64,000 bases of DNA from Platynereis dumerilii (lineage: Eukaryota; Annelida; Polychaeta; Phyllodocida; Nereididae). The stretch covers positions 11,868,253 through 11,932,252 of the forward strand of contig JAPTHN010000019.1 in assembly GCA_026936325.1 (NCBI GenBank), given 5' to 3'. Positions 10,476 through 22,071 of this stretch are shown here, one piece after another (positions within the stretch are counted from its first letter, which is position 1; the number at the start of each line of letters is the position of its first letter). The translations under genes were made by a program, and so were the position numbers. The notes under the pieces were generated by a model that was given only the letters and a program-made list of their open reading frames with translations, ran no database searches and was not told the origin of the DNA.

Positions 10476-11303
10476 CTTCAGTCCGGTCTGTTAAGGTTTT
10501 GATCGTTACTTGCCAGAACAAAGCACCAAATTTGGCACATAGGTACTTTTTGACATGCTCTTTCATCCTAGAAGGGGTGCCACGATGAACGACCATCAGG
10601 GCGGCGGCCATCTTGAATTCAAAATGGCCGCTGTCAAAATCATAGCCGAAGAGGATTTCAAGTTCCATGAGGCTTCAGAAACATCAGAATTGACTATGAT
10701 TTGGTGTTTTCATGCTATAGAATATGTATTTCCATACTAAGTCATTCATACAACAAAAGAAGTTGTGAAAGTGTTCACAAATTAGCGATAATAACAAAAT
10801 AATGGTTAGTTTTTCCGAAAGTAATAAGTTATTGCGGCAAGAGTTGTTGAATCAAAATTCTGAGCACCATTCTGTTTTAAGAGCTTTACACAGCATTAGG
10901 GAATACATAAATTCCATATGAGGGCCTATATTTTAGTTATAGGTGAGAAAAAAGCATCAAATGAGCCATGTTGTATTATCTTATATATATATCTATCAAA
11001 CTTGTCAAAAGCCGCTCTGCTCCAAAACACTTCATGTATCTTTTTAAATATCCAATGACCACTGGTCACACTAAGATACAAATAAAAACATCTTACAGTC
11101 ACAAAACAAGATACATTGTACAATCAAAATCATGTATAGATCCATATAACTAGCTAAAGTTTCAAAATAAAGAAAGCAAACTGAGATTGAAATTTCTAGT
11201 CAGCAGATAAAGAGGCAGCTTTCAAAACTTCTAAATCATCTCTGTTATTCAATACAAAACTTATACATATAGTCCATTCTCCACATCTGTTGATCTGGTC
11301 ATT
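10476..11303. other. Intron DNA, no gene recognised
   Basis: Contains a short palindromic 'gcggccatcttgaattcaaa' motif around 10600-10632 that resembles a dispersed repeat. The same 'attcaagatggc' word recurs at 61989-62320. Nothing else was recognised. Confidence 0.5.
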
Positions 11304-11550
11304 TTAACACAGTCCTCTGCAATTACACATAGAAGTGCAGGAGAGTCCAGCATCACGACATTTGCATTTTCTGCCGCAAAGAGGACTGGATTTGCATCCA
11401 CATTTCAACAGTTCTCGGCATGCACTAGCAGCTTCTGGTTCATCTGTCCAGTGAGGAATCCAAGACGAACCATCTTTTTTCCATCCATAACTCTCAGGTG
11501 ATGGGGCTGACATAACTGATTTGAGGCTTGACATCCACATTCCTGCCTGA

Positions 11551-11865
11551 CAGGGACGTAGATCCTGGGGGGAATGGGGGGATGTATCCCCCCCTAGGAT
11601 GAACCTGGGGGGGGGATGATCATATGATCCAATTTCAAATTATTAATACTTGGTGTTAAGTGTCTGTCATATTTAACAATTTTCCATGATGCCAGTTAAA
11701 AAAGTCTCAAAACTAACCTTTGATAATCTGTAATATATTGGCTTTTGGGCCTTAGAGTGGCCCTCGAAATCTACCCCTGCGCGACTCTGGCCCATTGGGC
11801 CACGCCCAAAGTTTTCGATCCCTGAAATCACCCCGCCCTACACAAATGAAAAATTTACGCCCCTG
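11551..11865. mobile_element. hAT-like MITE, 315 bp
   Basis: The ends are CAGGGACGTAGATCC and, at the right, the complement of CAGGGGCGTAAATTTTTC. It is flanked by a perfect 8-bp duplication, CTGCCTGA (11543-11550 and 11866-11873). CAGGG(A/G)CGTA ends with an 8-bp duplication fit the hAT superfamily. It interrupts the coding sequence of the PIN-like gene at AVYQAG|MWMSS and shows no transposase. G-rich and C-rich runs near 11574-11616 form a hairpin. Confidence 0.85.
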
Positions 11866-12905
11866 CTGCCTGATACACTGCCCTGTGTGTGTGCTGAAGA
11901 AGTGCCGCCTGAAATTTTGAGGCATTGATTATTGAAATTATTTATTATTTGTAGACTTTAATGGATATATTATGAATGCAACCAAAATACTACCTGTGTT
12001 GGAGGGATATTTTCCATGGAAACAGCCTTCTTTGCAAAGAGGTCCTTCCGAAGATCATTCACTGTCTTTATGTTAGTGGTCTTGTCATAAAGAATGCAAA
12101 CGTATCTTTCTATGTCGGTGAATGTTTGAGAGACTGGCTCAAGACGTTGGAAGGGAGTCAGAGAAATTGTCTTGAAAGCTTCAGTGATGGAAGGAAATGT
12201 TTTCCAAGCTTCCCAGGCTGACCTTTTCCCTTTGCCATAGAACTGTGAGGTTGTGTCACAACCACTAAATGCATGAAACGATGGTAATGCGATACTTTTG
12301 TGCTCACCAAGATTGTGACATATGTTATTGATGTCCAATTCTTTGTACCACTTTCCAACACCAAAAGCTACACACAGGTGCAATTCAGGGAACATTGCAA
12401 GGAGTTTGTGGAAAAGCCCAACCAGGATGATGACCGCGTCTGTGTCTACTGTCCGCACATTGGCGCACAAGAAAAGTCCTTTTTCCCTTTTGGACAGCAT
12501 CATTAATGTGGAGGCATATTCGCGTGTCGGCTTCTTCATGGTCACTCTCTGGCATATGCTCCTGTGAACTTGGACAGATGACAGTACGACCTGAAAGTGA
12601 CGGTCATCAATATCAAATATTATCAAATTACATCAGATATTTAGTTTAGTTTTAAAGTTCAGTGTCGATTGATGGATAGTGAAATGCAACAACTTTAACT
12701 GAAGTGATGAATAACTCCTTTGGAACATAGTCCTGTTGTGAGACTTTCTCAGTAAGGAAGGTCAACAGTTCTGTTTTGTTGCTCTCATCTTTTAAGAAGT
12801 CCTGAAAGTGTTTGGGAATCTTTGTGTTCTACGCAACCTTCCTATGAAGTCCTTTTTCTCTTTTCTGTCATGTTGTTGCTTTCAAGCTATCCCTTACATA
12901 AGTAT

Positions 12906-14142
12906 TAGGGTGGCCTAAAAATGTACAGCAAATTTTTTTTTTCTGAAATTCACATCGCACATCCCCTAATTTTAGGAGAATTGGTGAAAAAAGCACCTTG
13001 TTAAAATTTCATGAAAATCAGTCAAGTCTAAGTGGTCTCTCAAGGCCCCTCAATTCTCACCAAAAAGAAACATTTCAACCATTTTCGCCAATACGCGGTT
13101 TGCCACAACTTTGTCAATTTGTAATGTACAACATTCTAATTGCCATGGTTGGAAACGGCTCAAAATTTGCTTCAATTTGCATACCAAGTTTAATGGTCTA
13201 GGATGATATCTTAGCTCCCATGGACTCTTCAGCTGACAGTGCTTATGTGCGAAAGTGTTGCTGAATGACTAAACCTGTTTAAGAAAAGATTTTCATTTAA
13301 TTTCACTGTCAAGTAACATGTTCTTATTTGCCGAAAGTGCAGGATGACCACATAAAACATTAAACAATTTTTTTACATTAGAGAAACCCGCCTTTTGAGC
13401 TGTAAAGTTTTAATGTTACATTTTGTCTAAAGTGCTGAAAACATCGGAGAGGGGCTGTCACATTTCATGGTTTAACTTCATAAGAGTTAAATATTGGACA
13501 ACATGATTTATACCATGTGAAACATAAGAATATTGTCTTTCAAGTAGTACCAATCATGTTGCCATATAATAAATTTGGATGAAGATATGAGTTTGAAATA
13601 TTACAATTCCCCCCTGCTATTTTATGAGTTTGCGACAAACTTCAACATAAAATTTCATCACTCATAACCTGGGCATTCCCATGGTCAAAAATCTTTTTTT
13701 TTAAATATTTGGTCACTCTGGAACTTGGAAAATAAGAATCACAGCAATTTCTGGTGAAAAAAATTAAAAGCCTTTCTTTTATCAGGATCGGTCGTTCAGC
13801 AACAATTTCATTCACGAAAAGTGTAAACTGAAGAGCCCATGGGAGTTGAGATATTGTCTTAGACCAATAATGTTGGTATGCAAATTGAAGCTCTTTTTGA
13901 GACCTGTCCAACCATGGCAATAAAAATGCAGTATTGTACAAATTGACTAAGTTATAAGGAACCGCGTATTGGCGAAAATGGTCGAAATTGTCCTTTTTGT
14001 TAAGAATGGAGGGGCCTTGAGAGACCATTTAGACTTGACCGATTTTCTTGAAATTTTTAGACGGTGCTTCTTTCACTATTTCTCCTAAAATGAGGGGGTG
14101 TGCGTATAGAAAATCATAAATTTTGTTTTTTGGGCCACCCTA
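12906..14142. mobile_element. hAT-like foldback element, 1.24 kb
   Basis: The ends are TAGGGTGGCC and GGCCACCCTA, flanked by the perfect 8-bp duplication ATAAGTAT (12898-12905, 14143-14150). Long inverted arms follow. For example, 'ggtctctcaaggcccctc' near 13032 pairs with 'gaggggccttgagagacc' near 14010, and 'ccaatacgcgg' near 13089 with 'ccgcgtattgg' near 13963. Removing it together with one duplication restores the reading DIVWDTYVRDSLKATT of the host gene. There is no transposase. Internal open frames are arms of the inverted repeat and are not genes. Confidence 0.88.
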
Positions 14143-14522
14143 ATAAGTATCCCACACTATGTCGAGCCTGTCACAGTTCCTCAAAAGTCGTCGAATCCAT
14201 GGCACAGCATATTCACCAAATGTGGACTCCATATGTGCAGTGGGGATACAACTTTTTTGCAACGTCACAACCCTGTATCATATTGTGATGAAATTTTTGC
14301 TAGAAAACACTGAAAATCAATGTTTTTTTGGTATTTGATCAAAAAAGTTCTCTCATGACTCCCATTGAAATGTTTGCATTTTGTGTCAATTTGGCGCATT
14401 TTCCGAGAAATGAAATGTAAAAGTGGTTGGCTCATTAATGCAATGGCTTATATTTTGGAATCATATAACTATTAGCAACTAGAAGAGCTCCACCTTATAC
14501 TTTAATGCAATTCATACAGAGG

Positions 14523-16980
14523 GGTCATTCCATGCAAAATCAACCAATGGTACCAGCATGACCACCTCCGATTTTTTTTTCTAACTTTCCACGTTTCAAA
14601 TACATTATTAGGAAAGAGCAAATCCAAAATTACAGGGTTATAGCTCAATTATTGTCAGAGTTACGATAAAAAGAAGTTTGAAAAATTGGAGAAAATATTG
14701 AAAAACGGCCATTTGTAAAATTGTCATAACACTTCAAATTTGGACCTGAACTTACTGATTTTTTTTAATACAATGCCAGTAACACCCTAAACTAATTAAT
14801 AGAAGCAGTAAAGTGGTTTTCCACAGTAATGCCTGTTAAACAGAAATTTTCAAAGTTGTTTGATTTATCACACTAAAATCCAATATTCATGATTTTTTTT
14901 GCCTGTCTTAAACAGATCAGAAAACCGTCATATCTTGCATGATAGTTCTTTGCCATATAGTGCATGAGTACATTAAGTATCATAGTCCAAAAACCACTGG
15001 TTATTAATATATTGTACTCTGAATTTCAGTATTTCACAAAATAACCTATTTTTAAGCCACAAAATGGCCATGTGGCGTAGGTGATAGGGAAAAAAGAAAT
15101 ACGCAGCATGAAAGAACTTGGAGAGAGCTTCAAAATGATGTATAGAAATGTGTGTGTATTTGAGTTCTTCATACTGAATATCCACACTCAATTTGAGTCA
15201 TTTTCGATTGTACCAAAAATTCTAAAAATAGACGGATGAGTATTTTATCACATATTACATATTGTATTTTGTTATATTAATCATTCTCAATGAGTTTTCC
15301 TTGTTCTGGATGACAATTTTTGGAAATAAATGAATTAAATTGTCAACAAATCAATATTCTCAATAGGTTTCATTGGGTCTAAATTATAAAAGATAAATTC
15401 ATTGTTCTGTATGACAATTTTTGGAAATAAATGAATTAAATTGTCAACAAATCAATATTCTCAAAGGTTTCATTGGCCCTAAATTATAAAAGATAAATTC
15501 ATTGTTTAGCAGAGGTCATATTGAAGAAAGGCGTCTGACAACTGTATTCATCTCATGTAAATGAGACTTTATTCATTGGCTGCTGCAATTATATATTTAG
15601 CAGCAAGAACTACCACACGAGACTTTACAACAGGGAAAGTTACATTTAATATGATTTATTTATTTATTTTTTAATCATATTTCGAATGGATTACACTTCA
15701 TCACAGAAGTTTTTCAGGTGGCTAAAAAAAGTTAGTTGGAAGTGCTACCACACCTAAACAATCTGATAGAAAAACCGAGAGATGGCATTTTGTTGTTAAG
15801 ATGGTGATTTGTATCTTGGTAATTTTATAGACATCTCATGGCATTGTGTGGATGTTTTCTGATGTCAAAAGGTCAAGACATCAATGTTGGGTGCCTGTTG
15901 ACAGTATAATTGTTGAAATCAGTGACTTATCATTAGCTGCCGGCAAAAAATACAATTTTAGCAAATTAAAAACAGTAACTATTTAATAAGTAATATGTTT
16001 GGTAGCTACCCCACTGCAGCCCTAGTTAACCTATATTAACTTGATAGTGTTTAAAATTGGGCATCTATTATAAATTCAATTTTTATCATTGTATGATGAT
16101 TGAAGTACTGAGAAAAAGTTGCGAACATTTTTTGCTTCATTCCAGCTGATAAGTAGTTAAAAAGTTCAGATAGTGTTATTTTACACAACAAATTCTTACT
16201 ATTTATTTTATTACATGACTGGTAATGACATTTGTCTTATTACATGACTACTACAATCCACTTACACAATTTTTTCTCCATTTGCAAAAAATAAAAACTT
16301 CTCAAAGTTGAAAAAAAACTCACTTGAGTGCTGATCTTCAGAATGAAGGACTCAAATACACACATATTTCTATACATCCTTTTAAAGGTCACTCCAAGTT
16401 CTTTTATGCCAAGTAGCTGTCTTTTCTGTATCACCTACACCACATGGCCGTTTTTAGCTTGAAAATGGGTTGTTTTGTGAAATTCATAAATTAAACACAC
16501 TGTATATCAATAACTACAGGTTTTGGAACATTAATACTTATTGTACTTATGCTCTATGTAGCAAAGTAATACCATACAAAGTATGAACGTTTGGGATGTA
16601 TTTAAGGTTACCAAAAAAATCATGAATATTGGATTTTGGTGTGATAAATCATTCAACTTTGAAAATTTCTGTTGGACGGGCAATTTCGTGGAAAGCCATT
16701 TCTCTGCTTTTATTTATTACTTTTGGGTGACTTATACATTGCAAAAATCTTTTTTAAATTTTAGGCCCACACGGAAAGTTTGATAGCTATTTTAAAAATG
16801 GATAATTTTTTATATATCTTTTTCATTTTTTCACAATTCATTTGATCATAACTATCGTCCTCCAATTTTGGATTTGCTCTTTCCTGATAATGTTCTTGAA
16901 ATGTGGAAAGTTGGAACGGAATCAGAGACGGTCATGCTGGGGATTTTCGGAAATTTGGTTGATTTTGGTGTGGAATGACC
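14523..16980. mobile_element. 2.46 kb foldback element
   Basis: The ends are GGTCATTCCA and TGGAATGACC, flanked by a perfect 6-bp CAGAGG (14517-14522, 16981-16986). Inverted arms extend several hundred bases: 'ggaaagagcaaatccaaaat' near 14612 against 'attttggatttgctctttcc' near 16865, and 'aaaatccaatattcatgatt' near 14876 against its complement near 16620. The centre includes a 101-bp tandem duplication (15301-15502). There is no transposase and the superfamily is unassigned. It probably lies in an upstream intron of the dead PIN-like gene. Confidence 0.78.
15301..15502. repeat. 101-bp tandem duplication
   Basis: Two nearly identical copies of 'gttctg(g/t)atgacaattttt ... gataaattcatt' lie head to tail inside the foldback element. 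There is no coding content. Confidence 0.85.
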
Positions 16981-16986
16981 CAGAGG

Positions 16987-19712
16987 AAGGTTGCAGAATA
17001 TGGATTTTTTAAGCTACAACAAGTCATAAGTAACAGTGAAGTGCAATCGCAAGTTTCCTTAGTTTTTGCGTTTGGTGTGTAGTTCTTTCATGACCTTAAT
17101 TGTTTGTTCACTACATTGATTTTATTTCTGCTGATGTTCTGTCTTTATGGCTTTTGCTTTCAATGATTTTCAGTCACTTCAAAGTGTCTTGCTGGAAGGT
17201 TTACTTTACAGGGCGTGTGAAGGCTTCATATGCTCTCCCGCTTGATACATTTGATCACTGATCCAGCGGTATGCCCAGTTATTAGACATAAAATGACATA
17301 CTCTAAGCAGTCTCTTCCTCTAATATGACATCAGATAAAAAGCCATTAAAACTAGGATTTCTCAGGAATTCCATTTGGCATTAATTTTACTGATATTTGA
17401 AACTTCTGAAAATTAATTGAAAGGGAAAGATTTGTTTTTGTCAAAGAAACAGAAACTTCTTAATAAATATTTCTCTCACAGGTTTGATCATCAATGACTT
17501 GAGTTCCAGTCTGGAAGGACCCTTGGAGTTCATAATGTTTTACTATAAATCTTTGACAAATATATTACACATTTGGTGACTTCATTCGGTCTGTAAGCTC
17601 CTGATCCATGAAAATGCATGGAATTCACTCTAAAACTCTAAAACATGGTGGTGACAATTCACAAATTGTGACATATCACTGCTTTGAATCACATACTATT
17701 TCTGTAATCCAGTCACTTACTTGCAGCTTTGCCTGTCAGATAGCCCACTTTGAACTTTGATAGAATACAGCCTAAATTTGTTATCTGCGCGAGCCATTCA
17801 ATAATTGTGCCACAGGCTCATATTTTTGTTTTTCACACTAATACGCCATATCAATGCAGCACATTGTCGAGCTTGGATCATGTCTCTTGCTGAAAAATCA
17901 TTGGAAATCTAAGTTTAATTGTCCCCAGCTCTATAAACTCAGTTGAACATTGTGCCCATCAGTCTTATCTGCCTTCAACTGACTTCCCAAGAAACAGGTA
18001 CATGCACCACCAACAACATACTTCTTGAGAGCAATTTGGCTTCTGCTGGCCAGTGAGACTTTTGTTATACAGGCACATGACTTCCAGTTTAACGGGAATG
18101 GACCTGTTTCTCTTCCACTTCTTTGTTCTTCAGAACAACTTCAGAACTGTTTTGATGGATAAACCCACCATGAGTAGTGGCCAGCGAATAAAATTCTGTA
18201 TCTTTGCAGAAATCTCACGGTCTCACTCAAATATATGAAAAATGTTTGGGACTGGAAGTGCAGCAAGAACATGATGTGCTTTGAAAATAATGTCCCATGA
18301 CTTGAGATATATTTTTATAACACTATTCCTGATTAGCAATTTAGTCGTGACAATCTCAATGAACTTGTCATGATGTGACAACATCTGGAAACACGTTTCA
18401 CGAGTGAATACTGTTTACATGGACAAAGAAGCAAAATTCCTGGAATTTGACAGTTTACAATGCTGCAGAGATAGTTTCAATACTCATATATTGTGTAAAG
18501 GACTAACAGACATGCATGTGAATACCAAAAAATTCATAAAAGTGCCTCAAAGTTGACAAATATGTAAGTTTAATAAGAAATTTTGGTGAGCTGTGAAACT
18601 TGAGAATCCTTCCTCAGCCAATCATCTGTGCTATCTGTGAGTGTCATCCTCACTCCTAATTAGTTTTGTTGATATGTGGTGGCATGGAATAGTAATATAG
18701 CTTTGTGTTTTTCATCAGAACCTCTAATAATGCTATAGCACAATTCTCTGCAAAAGAGTTGACAAATCCATTACATTTTCAACCGAAAACTGATAAAATT
18801 GGAAGGAAAATGCATAATATTAGCTCAAGGTAATATGCCATATGTGAAGCGCCTTATAGTATCTTCAAAAAAGTTCACCCACGAACTCATCTTTGTGATG
18901 GCCATCTCTTATAGTCAGAAAATGGCAATTTCCGTCGGTGTAGTACTTTATTTCATCTTATAACTTTTTGCCTATTGAAGATACAACAACCAAGGTGATA
19001 CCAAATTAAAGCATTTGAAATTAGCTTTTTCAATGGGACCATACTATAAGGAGGAAAACAATTTTCCCAAATTTTGTCCTCCCAAATTGTATTTTACCAT
19101 AATGTTTTTCCAACATTTTGTTAACCAAACTTTTTGTTTTCATTTTCCCCCAATTTTTTGCTCATTATACAGATTTTTTTTTCACAGAAATTCATGTCAA
19201 ATTTTTATTGAACAAACTTGAATAGAATGTAATATTTGCATGTATACAAGAATTTTGAGTGATATTACAGTTTTTACAATTTATTTATTTTTAATATTAT
19301 TAATATCTGTAAATCTCTGGCATTTAAACCTACAAATCAACTGGGATGAGCATCTCTGACATGAGATGCAAAAATATATGATGGAAATCAAATTTCAATA
19401 ATTATATAGAGTAATAATTTTTAAAAAAAACGTTGTGCCTTAATAAGCTTAGAAAACACAGGCTTGGTTAATGTAAGTTGTTTGATTTAAATCAGGAAAA
19501 AAGGCAACAGATTAATCTAAATCTGATTTAAAAAAAAAAGAAAATCGTATTCAAATCAAATTAATATAAATCCAATTCAACAATACAAAAAAATCAAAAT
19601 TAAATGTTTTTTTTCAACCTTTCGATATACATACATCTGTATTCAGGTGATTGAAGAAAACAGTTGTCAGCAGAAAAATCGTAAGGCTAAAGAAAAACAT
19701 TGCTTTACAGGA
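16987..19712. other. Intron DNA, no confident gene
   Basis: AT-rich sequence. The minus strand has an open stretch of roughly 60 codons around 18240-18430 (FTRETCFQMLSHHDKFIEI...), which could be an exon remnant of the dead PIN-like gene, but I do not recognise it. 19490-19620 is an oligo-A/AT-rich degenerate repeat ('aaatctgattt', 'caaatcaaatt'). Confidence 0.4.
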
Positions 19713-19714
19713 TA

Positions 19715-20201
19715 CAGTGCTGCCTGTAAGTAAGTGAAACACATGATATTGTGCCATTGCAGCAATGTTAAACATCCTTAACCAAAATGCTTCTGGAAGG
19801 ACGAATTCTCATCCGATGAGAGGGAAACATTTTGGGTCATAAAGGCCGATATGTGAGGCATGTGGGATAAAAATAGCAGCCCATTTTCTTTGTTGTAGTT
19901 GGAGTTAGGTATGGGTCAAAGTCTTTGATAAGTAAGTGAAACGCAGGCCCAATGTTAAAACATAGGGAAGGGTGGTTCACTTACTTATCAAAGACTTTGA
20001 CCCATACCTAACTCCGAATACAGCGAAGAAAATGGGCTGCTATTTTTATCCCACTTGCCTCACACATCGGCCTTTATGACCCACTTTGTTTCCCTTTAAT
20101 CCGATGAGAATTCATGCCTCCACAAGCAGTTTGGCTGAGGATGTTTAGCATTGATGCAATGGCACAATGTCATGCGTTTCACTTACTTACAGGCGGCACT
20201 G
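19715..20201. mobile_element. Mariner-type foldback MITE, 487 bp
   Basis: It begins CAGTGCTGCCTGTAAGTAAG and ends with the complement 'cttacttacaggcggcactg', flanked by TA on both sides (19713-19714, 20202-20203). The arms pair over nearly the whole length. For example, 'tatgggtcaaagtctttgat' near 19910 pairs with its complement near 19990, with a loop at about 19945-19975. The TA target and CAGTG ends suggest a Tc1/mariner MITE. It ends 100 bp upstream of the acceptor at 20300. Confidence 0.87.
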
Positions 20202-20300
20202 TATGCATATTGTTGGGAGGGGCAAGCAAGACTGTCATCAATCACATCCAAACAAACTGGGATGTCTTATGCCTTTCATGATATATTTTTCTGTTTGCAG

Positions 20301-22071
20301 GGAAAGAGATCTCAAAAAACAGCTGGATAACTTGATGAAATTCCATTATGGTTATGATTCTGACCTGAGGAGGGAAAAGCCACTCAAAGAGATACTTGCA
20401 GAAGTTGAAAGGAAAGTGCAAAGAGATCTGGGGAAGTTCAAAGTCTTGATCGCTGCAGTCGGTGGAAAATGCTTGTTATATCCTGGTCAGTCGAGTGCCT
20501 TTAAGGAGTTCATGTTGTATTTCATTTACATCAGGGATGAAAACATGCGGAATATTTGTGTGGATATACTAGAGACCATTATAAATGAAGGGAATGCTCA
20601 GCAAAGTTTTCTATATATCTGTGAGGATTTCTTATCAACAGGACCTCCTCCATTACTTGGGCAAATAAAGACTAATCTTAATGTGAACTACCTTGCTTTG
20701 TATGATGTACTCAAACATTGCATTTCTAAGGGTGCTGTTCCAAGTCAAGATGACATTGAACGTATGCTGTCTTTAAAAACATGCTCCACCAGTGAAGCCT
20801 TGTTAGCCACTCTTCAACTTGTGGAACAACTCATTGAAGCGTACAGAAATTGTGGTATCACTGAAACTATTGCTATATACTTGAATCCAATGCAAAATCT
20901 CTACAACGTTGATGAAGACTTGAGATTGACTGCTGGTCGAGTGATTAGAGCAGCTTATTGCACACTTGGTAATTGCCTGGAGTCGAGGAGTGTTGTCAAC
21001 ACTCTCCTCTTCTTAGGCTCTGGGATGGATGACATTGACAATGTGGCAATCAAGGAATGTTTGGAGACTGCTGATAGGCTCCAACAGAAAGATGTGAAAG
21101 AATTCTCATCTATGGATTGGCTTGAAAAAATTGAGAAAGAAAGACATTATGACATAACTCAGAAATATTTGCGCCGAAATGATAATTGCTTTCAAAGAAG
21201 TTTGTTGCACTTGCTTGCCATCTTCCTGCATGATACACAAATACGTGATCATATTCCAGATGAATTCATCAAAGAAAGGAAAGATGGAAGGGACCTACAT
21301 GGCTGTACTCCCTTGCACATTGCATATCTCCATAGTAACAAGTCATTCATATCACTTTTGGAATCTTGTCATGCAAATGTGGCACCAAGAACTCCAAAGT
21401 CAATTGCAGATCCCTGTAGGTATAAGGAGGGTGATTACAGAGAATATTGTAGGAGAATTGTGACGGCCAGTTCTTCTGTATTTGATACAATGAAGGAAAT
21501 GCTTGTCTTACCAGTTGGAGAATGTCAAGCTATAGAAGAGGATTTTCAAGTACTTTTTGAAAGGATGGTTGCACAAGATGGCGTCCTGAATGCTCGAGTA
21601 AGAATCGCAGGATCAGTACGGGAAAAACTGAAGGTGGGCAGATTTAATGAGGTCGACTTGCAGATATGCATGGACGAAGAGCCTTTTGATGGGAAATATT
21701 TTCAAACTGTCAGATTCCATGAGCACCTTGTCAAGAGATTGGCTGAGGTCAAGTGGGACCATATTTCCCTAAGACCCGTGTCAGTAGCTATTCCTTGGAA
21801 GTTTATATGGGAAAGGAAAGGCTGCTTTTATGGCCTTGTAATATCTGTTGATATTGTGCCCATCTTTAATGGCTATAAGATGATGCCAACAGAAATGCTG
21901 AAAATCATTATAAACAATGCTCCTGCTCACCAGCGTCTTGGACTCCTGAAGTATACAGATTTCACTGAGAGGACTGTTGTGTATACGGTTTGTAATCAAG
22001 AGTGGGATATTCTTGATAACCTCTCCCCTGGCTGCCGTCTCGGAATTCTCATTGCCAAGGCTTTGTTGGAG
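20301..22071 (+). CDS. cGAS-like/Mab-21 nucleotidyltransferase, main exon
   Basis: 590 codons. The acceptor 'tatttttctgtttgcag' is at 20300. The first base completes an Arg codon (phase 2), as with the upstream microexons. The donor GAG|GTGATT is at 22072 (phase 0). Order of parts, counted from the first full codon: a coiled start ERDLKKQLDNLMK; an all-helical region to about residue 320; an ankyrin-like segment HGCTPLHIAYLHSNKSFISL at about 333-352; then the nucleotidyltransferase domain with AGSVREKLKVGRFNEVDL (GS at 437-438, acidic pair E450/D452) and VISVDIVPIF (third acidic residue D517). The domain closes with LSPGCRLGILIAKALLE, which matches the C-terminal helices of Mab-21 proteins. 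In this family an intact GS plus E-x-D plus D set marks enzymes that make cyclic di- or oligonucleotides on ligand sensing. Activity here is inferred. The upstream ATG reading from 20167 runs through MITE and intron DNA and is not the real start. Confidence 0.9.

Larger units (their letters stand above)
11304..14275 (-). pseudogene. Dead PIN/FEN1-like multicopy gene with Cys-rich tail
   Basis: Antisense to the cGLR gene, within its intron. From the 5' side it encodes ESTFGEYAVPWIRRLLRNC then DRLDIVWDTYVRDSLKATT (14225-12870), KIPKHFQDFLKDESNKTELL (12815-12755), EEADTRICLHINDAV (12525-12480), VRTVDTDAVIILVGLFHKL, FHAFSGCDTTSQFYGKGKRS (12285-12225), ENIPPTQ ending in a CAG|GTAGTA donor at 11994, an acceptor at 11908, and LLQHTHRAVYQAG. 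The tail is ACRELLKCGCKSSPLCGRKC then KCRDAGLSCTSMC (11430-11310). I recall this order from a large invertebrate family of unknown function. The TDxD and GCDT motifs suggest a PIN/FEN1-like nuclease fold, which is inference. Lesions: a 1237-bp insertion at 12906, a 315-bp MITE at 11551, a donor with TT instead of GT near 12688, and an approximately 10-bp insertion near 12455 that shifts frame. The N-terminal exons were not found. Whether the family is mobile is unknown. Confidence 0.75.

Noticed and set aside
20167-20300. Start of the cGLR protein at the ATG of 20167
   Set aside because: This stretch is MITE end and intron up to a strong acceptor (tgtttgcag) at 20300. The phase fits upstream microexons, so the true start is elsewhere.
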